Notes: a model not told the origin generated them from the sequence alone. DNA of 64,000 bases from JANWVO01 sp964458495 (GCA_964458495.1 CAYWJB010000003.1:124001-188000); one strand, 5' to 3'. Counted from the first letter of the stretch, positions 1 to 8,902 are shown. Translations and numbers: made by a program.

Positions 1-239
1 TCCTGCACGCCGGCATCCGCAGCGTCGAAATCGGATCCGTGATGTTCGGCGAACACGCGCGGAACGAGTTGCTGCGGCTCGCCATCCCGAGGCGCGTCTA
101 CACGCAGAGCCACATCGACTACGTGGTGGAAGCGATTCTGGAAGTGAACGAGCGGCGGCGTGAACTGCCCGGATACCGCATCGTTGAGCAGCCGGCTTTC
201 CTGCGCCACTTCTCATGCCGATTCGAGCCCGTCGCGTGA
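1..239 (+). CDS. Tryptophanase / tyrosine phenol-lyase family protein, C-terminal fragment
   Basis: The gene runs in from the left edge, open from base 3, and ends at TGA 237-239. The visible 78 residues match the C-terminus of the PLP-dependent beta-eliminating lyases: GIRSVEIGSVMFG, then LAIPRRVYTQSHIDYV, then the closing block FLRHFSCRFEPV. These enzymes cleave tryptophan or tyrosine to indole or phenol plus pyruvate and ammonia. The PLP lysine and the residues that separate tryptophanase from tyrosine phenol-lyase lie outside the window, so the substrate cannot be assigned. Confidence 0.85.
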   Translation, partial: LHAGIRSVEIGSVMFGEHARNELLRLAIPRRVYTQSHIDYVVEAILEVNERRRELPGYRIVEQPAFLRHFSCRFEPVA

Positions 240-260
240 GCGCACCTGGACGGGAACATG

Positions 261-301
261 AAAAAGAGGGCGGATGCCGGAGGAGAAAACATCCGCCCCT
301 C
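261..301 (-). terminator. Intrinsic terminator, leftward
   Basis: Bases 266-276 and 290-301 form an 11-bp GC-rich stem with one bulged base and a loop of about 13 bases. On the minus strand the stem is followed by five T (A-tract 261-265). The T-tract lies only on the leftward side, so it would end transcripts from the murJ/zinc-ribbon operon, or from a small RNA, rather than the tryptophanase-like gene. Confidence 0.6.
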
Positions 302-612
302 AAGCCGGGCCGGCCTGCCCGGGGGACGGGCGGCGGGCCCGAAAGTGCTTGTCTGACCCTATAGACGCTGCGAATGCGGCGGTTGTTTCAAATCATTACG
401 ATCCTGTCAAACAACTAGCGCCGTTCTTTTACTGCACCTGGGGCCCGCCGTGGAGTGCACATGGCGCGAACCGGATTCCTGGTGGAGTTCGAAAAACAGG
501 CGAACAACCAGCAGAGGAAAAGTAAAGAGAGCGGGGATGCGGCGGCCCCTTGCGGATGGTTTCCCCGCCGTCCCGGTGAGGCCGAGGAAGCGGCCGGCGG
601 GCGTACCAAAGG
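302..612. other. Intergenic stretch with inverted repeats, no convincing gene
   Basis: No ORF here looks like a real protein. Around 305-342 the sequence can fold into a compact GC hairpin (inner stem GCCCG/CGGGC). A second inverted repeat has perfect 7-base arms, GTTGTTT at 382-388 and AAACAAC at 409-415. The whole stretch lies between the zinc-ribbon gene stop and the leftward terminator, so it may be a long 3' UTR or a small RNA read leftward. I looked for an RNase P RNA, because zinc-ribbon genes of this type can neighbour rnpB, and did not find its conserved core. Confidence 0.4.
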
Positions 613-1374
613 TCAGACGTTCATCTGCGCTTCGACGTCGCGCGCAGGCTCTTCGGCGTAGAGAATGCGCCGGCAGGTTTCGCAGTAGACGACGCTGGCG
701 CCGGACTTCACGTCCTGGAACAACTGCGGGCGGATGGTCATCATGCAGCCCAGGCAGCGCCCGTCGCGCGCCTCGGCCAGCACGTCCCCGGCAGGGTAAT
801 GGCGCGTGCGGAGCCTCTCGTAGGCGGAGAGCACTTCCGGGGAGATGCGGGCGGCCACTTCCCTTCTGTCGGCCTCAATCCGCTTCAGCTCGTCCCGGTC
901 CGCCTGCGTCCGGGCCTTGGCCTGTTCCTTTTCGGCCTCCACGCTTTTCTTCTCTTCGGCCAGGTCCGCTTCTGCTTTCCGGACATTGGATTCCAGCTTT
1001 TCGGCTTCCAGCATCAGCTCCAGGATCTGGTCTTCGGCCTTGCTGATGGCCTGCTCGAAATACTGGATTTCTTCCTGAAAGGCGCGGTATTGCTGGTTGG
1101 TTTTTGCCTCCATCATCTGGTCGCGGAGTTTGGAGATTTTCTGCCGGTGAAGCTGGATATCGCCTTCAATTTTCTTTCTTTCCTTCTGGTTGGCAGAAAG
1201 AGCGGCGCGGTCCAGCTCCAGCCTTCGGGTGTGGGATTCCAGCGCCTTTTCGATCTCGAGGATCCGCTTCGGCAGCGCCGCGATCTCGCGTCTGAGTTCA
1301 TTGGCGCGCAGATCCAGCGCCTGAAGGCGCAGGGCAGTGGCGACGTCGGGGTGCATCAGATAGGAGTTTAGCAT
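613..1374 (-). CDS. C4-type zinc-ribbon coiled-coil protein (DUF164 family)
   Basis: This is a 253-residue protein with a long, highly charged heptad-rich coiled coil (about residues 15-175) and a C-terminal zinc ribbon with two CxxC pairs (CLGC and CETC), the layout of the widespread DUF164/zf-RING_7 family. Family function is poorly defined; a nucleic-acid or protein-scaffold role is usually suggested. Its ATG directly abuts the stop codon of murJ (TAG at 1375-1377), so the two are almost certainly one leftward transcript with coupled translation. Confidence 0.85.
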   Translation of the reverse strand: MLNSYLMHPDVATALRLQALDLRANELRREIAALPKRILEIEKALESHTRRLELDRAALSANQKERKKIEGDIQLHRQKISKLRDQMMEAKTNQQYRAFQEEIQYFEQAISKAEDQILELMLEAEKLESNVRKAEADLAEEKKSVEAEKEQAKARTQADRDELKRIEADRREVAARISPEVLSAYERLRTRHYPAGDVLAEARDGRCLGCMMTIRPQLFQDVKSGASVVYCETCRRILYAEEPARDVEAQMNV

Positions 1375-3000
1375 CTACTCCAGAGAGAGCCGCCGCGCGA
1401 CAGGAGAGGCGAGCGCGCGGCGCGCCATCTCGAGCTCTTCGATCTTCAGGGCTCGCGCCACGGAGTACAGGATGACAAGACCGAGCGGGATGGAGACGGC
1501 AAGGTCGGCCAGTCTGGGCAGGAATCCCGTGCCCGCCACGTGCCCGATGGCGCGGCTGGAAGCGAGGACGGCGGCTGACATCACGAGCGACGCGGCCAGC
1601 GTCTTCAGCACGACGCCGCGGAGCCGCCTGCCGTAGACGCCGCCGATGCGCGCCCGCATGGCGAGGAACTGGGCGAGGAAAGAGAACAGGGCCACGCAAG
1701 AGGTGGAGAGGGCCAGTCCGGCATGGCCGAGGCCGGCGCGGGTGACCAGCGTCCAGGCCATGCAGGCGTTGATCAGGATCGAAGCGAGGCTGATGGCCAT
1801 CGGCGTCCGGGAGTCCTTCAGGGCATAGAAGGCGGGCGTGAGCACTTTGACAGCCGAGTAGCCGGCCAGCCCGAGCGAATAGCAGGCGAGCGCGACGGCG
1901 GTCTGGTGCGTGTCGTAGGCCTCGAAGCGGCGGCCTTCGTAGATGGCGCCGACGATGGAGGGCCCGAGCACGATAAGGCCGAAGGAAGCGGGGACGGTCA
2001 GCAGAAACACAAGGCCGAGCGAGCGCGCGAGGGTTTCGCGGAACTCGTCGATATCGCCGCTGGAGGCGCTGCGGCCGATGGCGGGCAGCGTGGCGGTGGC
2101 GATGGCCACGCCGAACAGGCCGAGCGGGAGCTGCATGAAGCGGAACGCATATTGCAGCCACGCGGTGGCGCCGTCGACGCCGCGCACGGGATCGACGATG
2201 GAGGCGGCGAAGAACGTGTTGACGAGCACGTTCACCTGCACGCTGGCGTTGCCGATGATCGCCGGCCCCATCAGGCGGGCGATGTGCCGGAGTCCCGGAT
2301 GAGCGAAGTCGAGCGCGGGGCGAAACCGGAAACCGAGCCGGTACAGCGAAGGAAGCTGCCAGAAGAGCTGCAGGCCGCCGCCGATCACGACGCCCCAGGC
2401 CATGCCGTCGATGGGCTGGAGCCCCAGCGCAGGCCCCAGCCAGAAGCCGAGGGCGATGCCGGAGACGACGCTGCCGACGTTGAACCAGGTCGAGGAGAAT
2501 GCGGGCACGGCGAACCGGTTGAAGGCGTTCAGCACACCCATGGCTTGCGCCGCCAGCGCCACCAGCAGCAGGAAAGGAAACATGACTTGCGTCAGGCGCA
2601 CTGCCGCGGCGGTCTTTTCCGGCGCCGTATGGGCCCAGTTCGGCGTCAGCAGCGGCACGAACCATGGGGCCAGCAGGATGCCGAGCAGGCAGAGAGCGCC
2701 CACGAAGAGGATGATGGCCGTGGCGACGAGATTGGCCAGATGAATCGCCTCCTGGCGGTCTTTCCGCTGGAGGTAATCGACGAAAGTAGGGACGAACGCG
2801 GCCGACAGCGCGCCTTCGGCGAAGAGGTCGCGCGTGAGATTGGGAATGCGGAAGCCGATGACGAAGGCGTCGTAGGCCGAGCCGGCGCCGAAGAGGCGGC
2901 TCATGACGCCTTCGCGCACAAGTCCGCTGATGCGGCTCAGAAGAACGGCGAAAGAGGCGACACCCGCGCTCTTGAAGACCTGTTCCGAGGGCGAGGACAA
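1375..3000 (-). CDS. murJ: Lipid II flippase MurJ (MviN family)
   Basis: At 541 residues, with about 14 predicted membrane segments, this has the usual size of MurJ, which moves the lipid-linked peptidoglycan precursor across the cytoplasmic membrane. Diagnostic family blocks are visible near the N-terminus: SRISGLVREGVMSRLFGAG, then FRIPNLTRDLFAEGALSAAF. The start is a TTG at 2998-3000. A TACAAT box at 3008-3013 on the minus strand lies 7 bases before it, so the message may be nearly leaderless. The gene is divergent from the glycosyltransferase gene with 45 bases between them. Confidence 0.93.
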   Translation of the reverse strand: MSSPSEQVFKSAGVASFAVLLSRISGLVREGVMSRLFGAGSAYDAFVIGFRIPNLTRDLFAEGALSAAFVPTFVDYLQRKDRQEAIHLANLVATAIILFVGALCLLGILLAPWFVPLLTPNWAHTAPEKTAAAVRLTQVMFPFLLLVALAAQAMGVLNAFNRFAVPAFSSTWFNVGSVVSGIALGFWLGPALGLQPIDGMAWGVVIGGGLQLFWQLPSLYRLGFRFRPALDFAHPGLRHIARLMGPAIIGNASVQVNVLVNTFFAASIVDPVRGVDGATAWLQYAFRFMQLPLGLFGVAIATATLPAIGRSASSGDIDEFRETLARSLGLVFLLTVPASFGLIVLGPSIVGAIYEGRRFEAYDTHQTAVALACYSLGLAGYSAVKVLTPAFYALKDSRTPMAISLASILINACMAWTLVTRAGLGHAGLALSTSCVALFSFLAQFLAMRARIGGVYGRRLRGVVLKTLAASLVMSAAVLASSRAIGHVAGTGFLPRLADLAVSIPLGLVILYSVARALKIEELEMARRALASPVARRLSLE

Positions 3001-3045
3001 CCCTCACATTGTACCCGCCGTGGCATCCTGTCTTCGAGGAACGCC

Positions 3046-4113
3046 ATGCGCGCGCCCGTGACGCTGCCGCCCGTGCTGATCCCGGCATACAAGCCGCCGC
3101 CGGTGCTGCTGCGGCTGGTGGAAGAGCTGGCGGGGCTGGGCTTCGACCGGATCGTAATCGTCAATGACGGCAGCGGAGCGCCCTACGATGCGCTGTTCGA
3201 GAGGCTGAAGCTTCTGCCTGAAGTGACGCTGCTGCGCCACGAAGCGAACCGCGGAAAGGGCGAAGCGCTGAAGACGGGGCTGCGGCATACGCTCGAGAGC
3301 GGCGCGGCGGGAGTCGTCACCGCCGACGCCGACGGGCAGCATCAGGCGGAGGACATCGAACGGGTGGCGAGACGGCTGGCGGCAGGCGACGGAGCGACGC
3401 TGGTGCTCGGCTGTCGCGGGTTTGAGGGTCGCGTGCCGCTGCGAAGCCGCCTGGGCAATCTGGTCACGGCGGCCGCGATGCGGTGGATCGCCGGCGTGAA
3501 GCTGGTGGACACGCAGACCGGCTTGCGCGGCATTCCGCGCGCCTTGGCCTCGCGCCTCCTCGATACCTTCACCGCGGGTTACGAGTTCGAGCTGGATATG
3601 TTGCTGATGGCGAAGCACTCGGGCTTCTCCATCGACGAAGTCCCCATCCGCACGGTGTATCTGGAGGGCAACCGCAGCTCGCACTTCAACCCGTTGCGGG
3701 ATTCCATGCGGATCTATTTCGTGCTGCTGCGGTTCACCTTTGTCTCTCTGGCGACGGCGTTGATCGACAACGCGGTGTTCCGGCTTGCGCTGGCCGGCCT
3801 GCCGGCCTTGCCGGAGGCGCATTCGGCCGCGCGCGCAGCGGCGCTGTGTTTCCAGTACCCGGCAGCCCGCCGGGCGGTGTTTCATTCGCGCGAATCGCAC
3901 CGCCGCGTGCTGCCGAAGTTTCTGGCGGTCGCCGCCGGGCACGCCCTGCTGTCCTGGGCTGTAATCCACTGGCTGACGGCGCAGCAAGGCTTCGCCCTGC
4001 TGCCGGCGAAAATCGCCGTGGAGACGTCGCTGTTCCCGGTGAACTTCCTTCTGCAGCGGGACTGGGTCTTCACGGCGCGCCGCACGCCGCGCCGCCCGCC
4101 TCAGGCGCCGTAG
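3046..4113 (+). CDS. Family 2 glycosyltransferase fused to a GtrA-like membrane domain
   Basis: This 355-residue protein starts with a GT2 domain of the dolichyl-phosphate mannose synthase type (about 1-225). It shows IPAYKP, the NDGSG nucleotide-sugar motif, ADADGQH (DxD-like metal site) and DTQTGLRG. From about residue 228 there are hydrophobic segments ending in FLLQRDWVF, typical of GtrA proteins that act in flipping polyprenyl-linked sugars. I infer transfer of a sugar to a lipid carrier and its export to a cell-envelope polymer. GAGGA at 3036-3040 fixes the ATG. The 3' end overlaps the convergent M20 gene by 13 bases. Confidence 0.85.
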   Translation: MRAPVTLPPVLIPAYKPPPVLLRLVEELAGLGFDRIVIVNDGSGAPYDALFERLKLLPEVTLLRHEANRGKGEALKTGLRHTLESGAAGVVTADADGQHQAEDIERVARRLAAGDGATLVLGCRGFEGRVPLRSRLGNLVTAAAMRWIAGVKLVDTQTGLRGIPRALASRLLDTFTAGYEFELDMLLMAKHSGFSIDEVPIRTVYLEGNRSSHFNPLRDSMRIYFVLLRFTFVSLATALIDNAVFRLALAGLPALPEAHSAARAAALCFQYPAARRAVFHSRESHRRVLPKFLAVAAGHALLSWAVIHWLTAQQGFALLPAKIAVETSLFPVNFLLQRDWVFTARRTPRRPPQAP

Positions 4114-5471
4114 CGTTCGAAGAATGCCGCCACGGTCATCGTGCCCTGGTAGAAATTCTCCAGACGGAATTTCTCGTTCGGCGAGTGGAGCCCGTCATCG
4201 GGCAGCCCGAAGCCCATCATCACCGTCGGGATCCCTAGATGGCGGGCGAAGTCGCCGACGATCGGCACGCTGCCGCCGCTGCGGATGAACACGGTGGGCT
4301 TGCCGAGAATCTCGTGGAACGCCTCCGCCGCCGTGTGAATGGCGGGATGATCCGGGTTGACGACCACGGCGGGGCTCGCCGACAGCTTGCGCACGGATGT
4401 GCGGATGCCCTTCGGCGTGTTGGCGGCCACCCACGAGGAGAAGAGCTGGAACATTTTCTCCGGGTCCTGGTTTGGCACCATGCGCATGCTGACCTTGGCC
4501 GTTGCGGCGGCGGGAATCACGGTTTTGGCCCCCGCGCCGGTGAAGCCGCCGGCGATGCCGTGGACTTCCAGCGTCGGGCGCGACCAGACGCGTTCGAGCA
4601 CCGTGCGGTCCGGCTCGCCCACGAGGCATGCCGAGCCCACTTCCTTTTCGAGGAACTCCTTTTCCGAGAACGGCAGGGACTTCCAGCTTTCGAGCTCCGC
4701 CGGCGCCGGCTCGGCGACGTCGTCATAGAAGCCGGGCACGATGACACGGCCTTCGGCGTCCTTCGCCTTGGCCAGCAGCTCGATCAGGCCGTACACCGCG
4801 TTGGGCGCGGCGCCGCCGTATAGGCCGGAGTGCAGGTCGCGCGCAGGACCGCGGGCCTCCACCTCCATGTAGACGAGCCCCCGCAAGCCCGTGCACAGCG
4901 TGGGCATATCCTCGGCGTAAAGCGACGTGTCAGAGACGAGCGCGGCGTCCGCCTGGAGTTTCCCGGGATTTTCGGCGACGTATTTCGCGACGCTGGCGCC
5001 GCCTACTTCCTCCTCGCCCTCGACAAGGAATTTCACATTGATGGGTAGCTTCCCGTACAGGGCGAACAGGGTTTCGATGGCCTTGATGTGCATGTACATC
5101 TGGCCCTTGTCGTCGGCGGAGCCGCGGGCATAGAGATTGCCGTCGCGAATGGTGGGCTCAAAAGGTGGAGAGACCCACTGCTCCAGCGGATCGGGAGGCT
5201 GAACGTCGTAATGGCCGTAGCAGAGCACGGTGGGCTTGCCGGGAGCATGGAGCCAATCGGCGTAAACGAGCGGATGGCGCTGGGTGGGGATGATTTCGAT
5301 GTTTTCGAGCCCTGCGGCGCGGAGCTTGTCCGCCACCCACTCGGCGGCGCGCGCGACGTCAGCGGCGTGCTCCGGGTCCGTGGAAATCGAGGGGATGCGG
5401 AGGAATTCCTTCAATTCTTCGAGAAAGCGTCCGGAATGGGCGCGGACATAATTGCTGGCGGCCTGGGACAT
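4101..5471 (-). CDS. M20 family metallopeptidase (dipeptidase type)
   Basis: The 456-residue protein has the M20 di-zinc ligands in order: GHYDVQP (His, Asp), SADDKG (bridging Asp), EGEEEVGG (catalytic Glu, then Glu ligand), SDTS (Asp) and the last His in DDGLHSPNEK. The lid/dimerisation domain sits around residues 190-330. Such enzymes are cytoplasmic and cleave dipeptides or acylated amino acids; the sequence does not give the exact substrate. The ATG at 5471 is chosen over a longer frame because GAGGAG lies just upstream and the fold begins right after it. A TATAAT box is found 25 bases upstream. Confidence 0.88.
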   Translation of the reverse strand: MSQAASNYVRAHSGRFLEELKEFLRIPSISTDPEHAADVARAAEWVADKLRAAGLENIEIIPTQRHPLVYADWLHAPGKPTVLCYGHYDVQPPDPLEQWVSPPFEPTIRDGNLYARGSADDKGQMYMHIKAIETLFALYGKLPINVKFLVEGEEEVGGASVAKYVAENPGKLQADAALVSDTSLYAEDMPTLCTGLRGLVYMEVEARGPARDLHSGLYGGAAPNAVYGLIELLAKAKDAEGRVIVPGFYDDVAEPAPAELESWKSLPFSEKEFLEKEVGSACLVGEPDRTVLERVWSRPTLEVHGIAGGFTGAGAKTVIPAAATAKVSMRMVPNQDPEKMFQLFSSWVAANTPKGIRTSVRKLSASPAVVVNPDHPAIHTAAEAFHEILGKPTVFIRSGGSVPIVGDFARHLGIPTVMMGFGLPDDGLHSPNEKFRLENFYQGTMTVAAFFERYGA

Positions 5472-5496
5472 GGAGGGTCTCCTCAAGGACTTCCCC

Positions 5497-5502
5497 ATTA
5501 TA
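5497..5502 (-). promoter_or_regulatory. Perfect TATAAT -10 box for the M20 peptidase gene
   Basis: TATAAT on the minus strand ends 25 bases before the M20 ATG, leaving a short leader with a GAGGAG ribosome site. No good -35 hexamer is visible at 16-18 bases. A 12-bp perfect inverted repeat (5521-5532 / 5544-5555) lies just upstream, across the -35 region. Confidence 0.5.
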
Positions 5503-5905
5503 AGTGCCGCAGGAAGGGAAGCGGGCCGGGCGTTCGCCTCCACCGCCCGGCCCGCCCGGCTGCCGAGCTCACCCCGCGCGGGAATGCAGAACGGCGCGCC
5601 ACCGCCGTTCGCGCCGACGCCCAGGAGTCGGCCTGAGCCCCGCGCGCCTCACCGGGGGAGCACGCAGACAGCCGGCCAGATGAACTGTTGCGGGAACTGG
5701 CCGCCTCGAAATCAGCGGCCGCGGCAGCAGGCGCCGGAATCTCCCCCACCGCCCGCAGCGGCCAGCTCCGCGGCAAAGATAGCCCGCCCGTTGCGCGGCG
5801 AGGGCGGGACAGGAACCAGAATTTCCTGAAAATGCGCGCGATATTTTTCTCCCACCCGTGTCACGCTCATCCGCCGCTTGCCAGACGCGGCCCGGGCGAG
5901 AAACA
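5503..5905. other. Intergenic stretch with a 12-bp perfect inverted repeat
   Basis: This 403-base stretch lies between divergent genes. Short frames exist on both strands, but none has a family signature, ribosome site and plausible start together. The only clear structure is the inverted repeat at 5521-5532 and 5544-5555, with an 11-base spacer and no T-run on either side. I see nothing else that I can support. Confidence 0.45.
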
Positions 5906-6553
5906 ATGGCAGCCATGCGTGGCCCCGCTTTGAGCCTCTGCCTGGCGCTTCTGGCAGGCTGCGGCAGTCCGCCGCCGGCGAAGGAGTCGAAGAAAGTTCC
6001 GGCGCTTCCCGCCACGATGCCGGACATCTGGAAGGCTCGGTTCGAAACGACGCAGGGGCCGTTCGTCATCGAGGTTCGCAAGGAATGGGCGCCGAAGGGC
6101 GCGGAGCGGTTCTGGAGACTCGTCACATCGCGGTTTTTCGACGATTCACGTTTCTACCGCGTGCGGCCGGGGTTCATCGTGCAGTTTGGCATCGCCGGCG
6201 ACCCTGCGGTGCAATCGTTGTGGAACACGGCGCCGCTGGCAGACGATCCGCGCCGCGAGTCCAACCGGGCGGGCGCGGTGAGCTTCGCGCAGTCCGGGCC
6301 GGGCAGCAGGCGCACGCAGGTGTTCGTGAATCTGAAAGACAACCGGGCGCTGGACCGCGACGGATTCGTGCCTTTCGGCCGGGTCATCGAGGGCATGGAC
6401 ATCTTCGCGAAGCTCTATGCCGGCTACGGGGAGTGGTCGCCGCCGGGGCGCGGCCCGGAAGCGGCCCGCATTCAGACGCAGGGCAATGCCTACCTGGACG
6501 CGCAATTCCCGCGGCTGGACCGCATCCTGAAGGCGCGCGCCGTTCCGGATTGA
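5906..6553 (+). CDS. Lipoprotein peptidyl-prolyl cis-trans isomerase (cyclophilin type)
   Basis: This 215-residue protein begins with a lipoprotein signal (hydrophobic stretch ending in LLAGC, lipidated Cys about residue 19), so it should be anchored in the outer or inner membrane facing the periplasm. The rest is a compact cyclophilin fold: the opening strand FETTQGPFVIEV, then FYRVRPGFIVQFG, then FVNLKDNRALDRDGFVPFGRV. It would speed proline isomerisation during folding of exported proteins. I choose the ATG at 5906 because the signal peptide starts there. It ends 4 bases from the convergent DUF389 gene. Confidence 0.85.
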   Translation: MAAMRGPALSLCLALLAGCGSPPPAKESKKVPALPATMPDIWKARFETTQGPFVIEVRKEWAPKGAERFWRLVTSRFFDDSRFYRVRPGFIVQFGIAGDPAVQSLWNTAPLADDPRRESNRAGAVSFAQSGPGSRRTQVFVNLKDNRALDRDGFVPFGRVIEGMDIFAKLYAGYGEWSPPGRGPEAARIQTQGNAYLDAQFPRLDRILKARAVPD

Positions 6554-6557
6554 CGGC

Positions 6558-7979
6558 TCAGCGGGCCTGCTTCGGCGCGGCGCCGCGTTTCCATTCGAAG
6601 ACGAAGGCGCAGTTTCCGAGTCCGAGCCTGGCGCGCAGCGCGCGCTCGATGATCTCGCGCGAGGGCGGATCGAGGGGGCGCGGCGACTTGTAAGTCAGGC
6701 GGACCACCGGCCCCTTGTCGTTGAAGCCGAACTCGTAGGATTCGAGTTCGCTTGTCGAGGAGGGCCAGATTTCCTTGACCGGGACGCCCACCCTTTGGGC
6801 GACGAGAGACTGGAAGTCGGCGAGCGACGGCTCGCGCGGGGCCGGGGGCACGAGCGGCTGGCGGAGGCGCTCGCGCAGCGCGGCGAGCTCCTCCTCGCCA
6901 GCCACTTTGCGCACGGTGACTGCCGCCGGGCGGCGCGTGCGCTGGATGAGGAACCGCTCCGCCTCGCGGATCTTCTCCTGAGGAACGGGCTCAGCCACGA
7001 CGAGGCGAAGCGAAACGCTGTCGCTCAGGATGTCGAGCTGCTGCGTCAGGATATTGGAGGCACCGAGCATCCGCACAGCCTCGCGCGCGGCGCCGCGGGC
7101 CACGGTTTCGGCAGCGAGCTGGTTGAGCGAATTGCGCAGCGGGATAAACAGCAGCACGAAGGTAATGGCGACCATCAGAACGCGCCAGCGGAGCTTGCCG
7201 ATGTCGCCGATAGCCGACTGCATGTGGATCTTCTCCAGCAGCGGAGCAAAGGCGCCGCGGCGCGCCTCTTCGCGGGTGGAGGGCGCGACCGCCTCGCGCA
7301 CCTCCGGCTCGTCCATGCCCTCGAGATAGAACACGACGAAGGCGCTGGCGCCGATGGCGACGAGGTTTGTGAGGAACAGCAGCATGGCGCCGGAGATGAT
7401 GGGCCAGTTCCAACCGCTTCCCACGCCGAAGCCGACGGTGCAGAGCGGGGGCATGAGGGCGACGGCGATGGCCACGCCGGGCAACGCGGTGACGCCGCCC
7501 CCGCCGCCGCCCCGGCACACGACGAGCGAACCGGCGAGGCCGGAAAACAGCGCCACGCCGAGGTCCAGCAGGTTTGGCTGAGTGCGCGCGAGGATCTCCG
7601 ATGTGGGCGACTGGAAGGGCAGCATCCACACGAGCAGGGCCGCGAAGAGCACGGCGGTGATGACGCTGGCGAGAATGCCCAGGAACGATTTCAGGCCGAG
7701 GTAGACATCCGAGGCTGCGAAAGCGAGCCCGGCGGCGAGAATCGGCCCCATCAGGGGCGAGATGAGCATTGCGCCGATGACCACCGCGGGGCTGTTCAGC
7801 ACGAGCCCGAAGGTGGCGATGCCGGCCGAAAGCAGGAGTTCGAGGGCGTAATTGACGTTGAGCACGCGGGCCGAACGAACCATTTGGAGGTAAACGTTGG
7901 GCTTCGTGCTGGGGTCGATTTCCAGCGCGCGGTGGAAATAGTCGTGCAGCGCTTTTTTCGCCCACGCCATACGCACCAT
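6558..7979 (-). CDS. DUF389 family integral membrane protein
   Basis: About 473 residues. The N-terminal part carries the family core with roughly six membrane helices, including SPAVVIGAMLISPLMGPI and the Gly-rich run before TALPGVAIAVALMPPLC. The C-terminal third is soluble, with an OrfB-like region and a charged end. DUF389/TIGR00341 proteins are common in bacteria but have no settled function; transport or stress roles have been proposed. The start is uncertain: ATG at 7979 or 7970, neither with a strong ribosome site. The acyltransferase gene ends 20 bases upstream, so it may be cotranscribed with it. Confidence 0.8.
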   Translation of the reverse strand: MVRMAWAKKALHDYFHRALEIDPSTKPNVYLQMVRSARVLNVNYALELLLSAGIATFGLVLNSPAVVIGAMLISPLMGPILAAGLAFAASDVYLGLKSFLGILASVITAVLFAALLVWMLPFQSPTSEILARTQPNLLDLGVALFSGLAGSLVVCRGGGGGGVTALPGVAIAVALMPPLCTVGFGVGSGWNWPIISGAMLLFLTNLVAIGASAFVVFYLEGMDEPEVREAVAPSTREEARRGAFAPLLEKIHMQSAIGDIGKLRWRVLMVAITFVLLFIPLRNSLNQLAAETVARGAAREAVRMLGASNILTQQLDILSDSVSLRLVVAEPVPQEKIREAERFLIQRTRRPAAVTVRKVAGEEELAALRERLRQPLVPPAPREPSLADFQSLVAQRVGVPVKEIWPSSTSELESYEFGFNDKGPVVRLTYKSPRPLDPPSREIIERALRARLGLGNCAFVFEWKRGAAPKQAR

Positions 7980-7999
7980 GCTAACAGCGCGCGGCCGGC

Positions 8000-8896
8000 T
8001 CAATACAGCGGAGGCTCGCCTGCGGGGCGGGTCTTCCAGCGGCGGTGGATCCAGAGCCACTGCTCCGGCGCGCGGCGGATGGCGGCCTCCAGGCGCGAGT
8101 GCACGGCTTGAGTGTCCGCCGCAGCATCGCCCGTGATCGGGACCTCCGGTTCGAAATGGAGAACGTAGCGGCCTTCCTCATCCGACCACAGCGCGTAGCC
8201 CGGAACGACGGCTGCGCCCGTGCGGTGCGCCAGCCGGGCGAAGCCCGACTCGACGCACGCCTTGCGCCCGAAGAAGTCCACAAAGATTCCGCGGTCCGCG
8301 GTCACATTCTGGTCCACGAGAATTCCCGCGGCGCCGTTGGCGCGGAGGGTTTCGACGAGCGGGCGCAGAAAGTCCTGCCCGCGCCCGAGCACGCGGTTGC
8401 CGGACAGGGTGCGGTAGCGCGTGACGAGCTCGTCGAGCCGCGGGTTGTCCATCGGGCGCGCCACCACCGCCATCGGCTCCGTCATCAGCGCATGCGCGAA
8501 GGCGGAGAACTCCCAGTTGCCGAGGTGAGCGGTGGCCACCAGCACGCCGCGCCCGCGCGACTTCGCCTGCCGGTAATTGTCCAGCCCCTCGTAACGGATG
8601 AAATCGCCGATGTTGCGCTTGCCGATCCGCGGGAACTGCGCCATCATCGCCGCCACGCGCGCCAGCGTCATCCAGCAGCCTTCGAGCAGCCGGGCTTTGG
8701 CGTCGCGGTCCAGCTCCGGCATGGCCAGCTCGAAGTTGCGCCATGCCGTGCGGCGCAGGCGCGGCGCGGCGAGATCGAGCAAGGCCACAGCATAACGCGC
8801 GGTGCGAACCGGGTTGCGGCTCGAGCGCAGGGCGGCGAAGAGGGCGCGGACGAGGGCGGCTTCGGCCGCATTGCGAAGTTCGGATCGTTGCGCCAA
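8000..8896 (-). CDS. Lysophospholipid/lauroyl acyltransferase family protein (LpxL/HtrB-like)
   Basis: This 298-residue protein has the HLGNWE form of the HX4(D/E) catalytic motif of the lipid A / phosphatidylinositol-mannoside acyltransferase superfamily, followed by VDQNV and the FFGRKA block. Family members add a secondary acyl chain to a glycolipid at the inner membrane; lipid A is the natural guess in a diderm but is inferred. The predicted start is a TTG at 8894-8896, with a TACAAT box exactly six bases upstream and no Shine-Dalgarno sequence. The gene is 26 bases after mnmA. Confidence 0.83.
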   Translation of the reverse strand: MAQRSELRNAAEAALVRALFAALRSSRNPVRTARYAVALLDLAAPRLRRTAWRNFELAMPELDRDAKARLLEGCWMTLARVAAMMAQFPRIGKRNIGDFIRYEGLDNYRQAKSRGRGVLVATAHLGNWEFSAFAHALMTEPMAVVARPMDNPRLDELVTRYRTLSGNRVLGRGQDFLRPLVETLRANGAAGILVDQNVTADRGIFVDFFGRKACVESGFARLAHRTGAAVVPGYALWSDEEGRYVLHFEPEVPITGDAAADTQAVHSRLEAAIRRAPEQWLWIHRRWKTRPAGEPPLY

Positions 8897-8902
8897 AGCG
8901 GT

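Noticed and set aside
240..612. RNase P RNA next to the zinc-ribbon gene
   Set aside because: The conserved GAGGAAAGTCCGGGC-type core and the 3' partner were not found on either strand.
450..1046. 198-residue rightward frame opposite the zinc-ribbon gene
   Set aside because: Arg/Pro/Ser-rich translation without fold, typical of antisense in GC-rich DNA.
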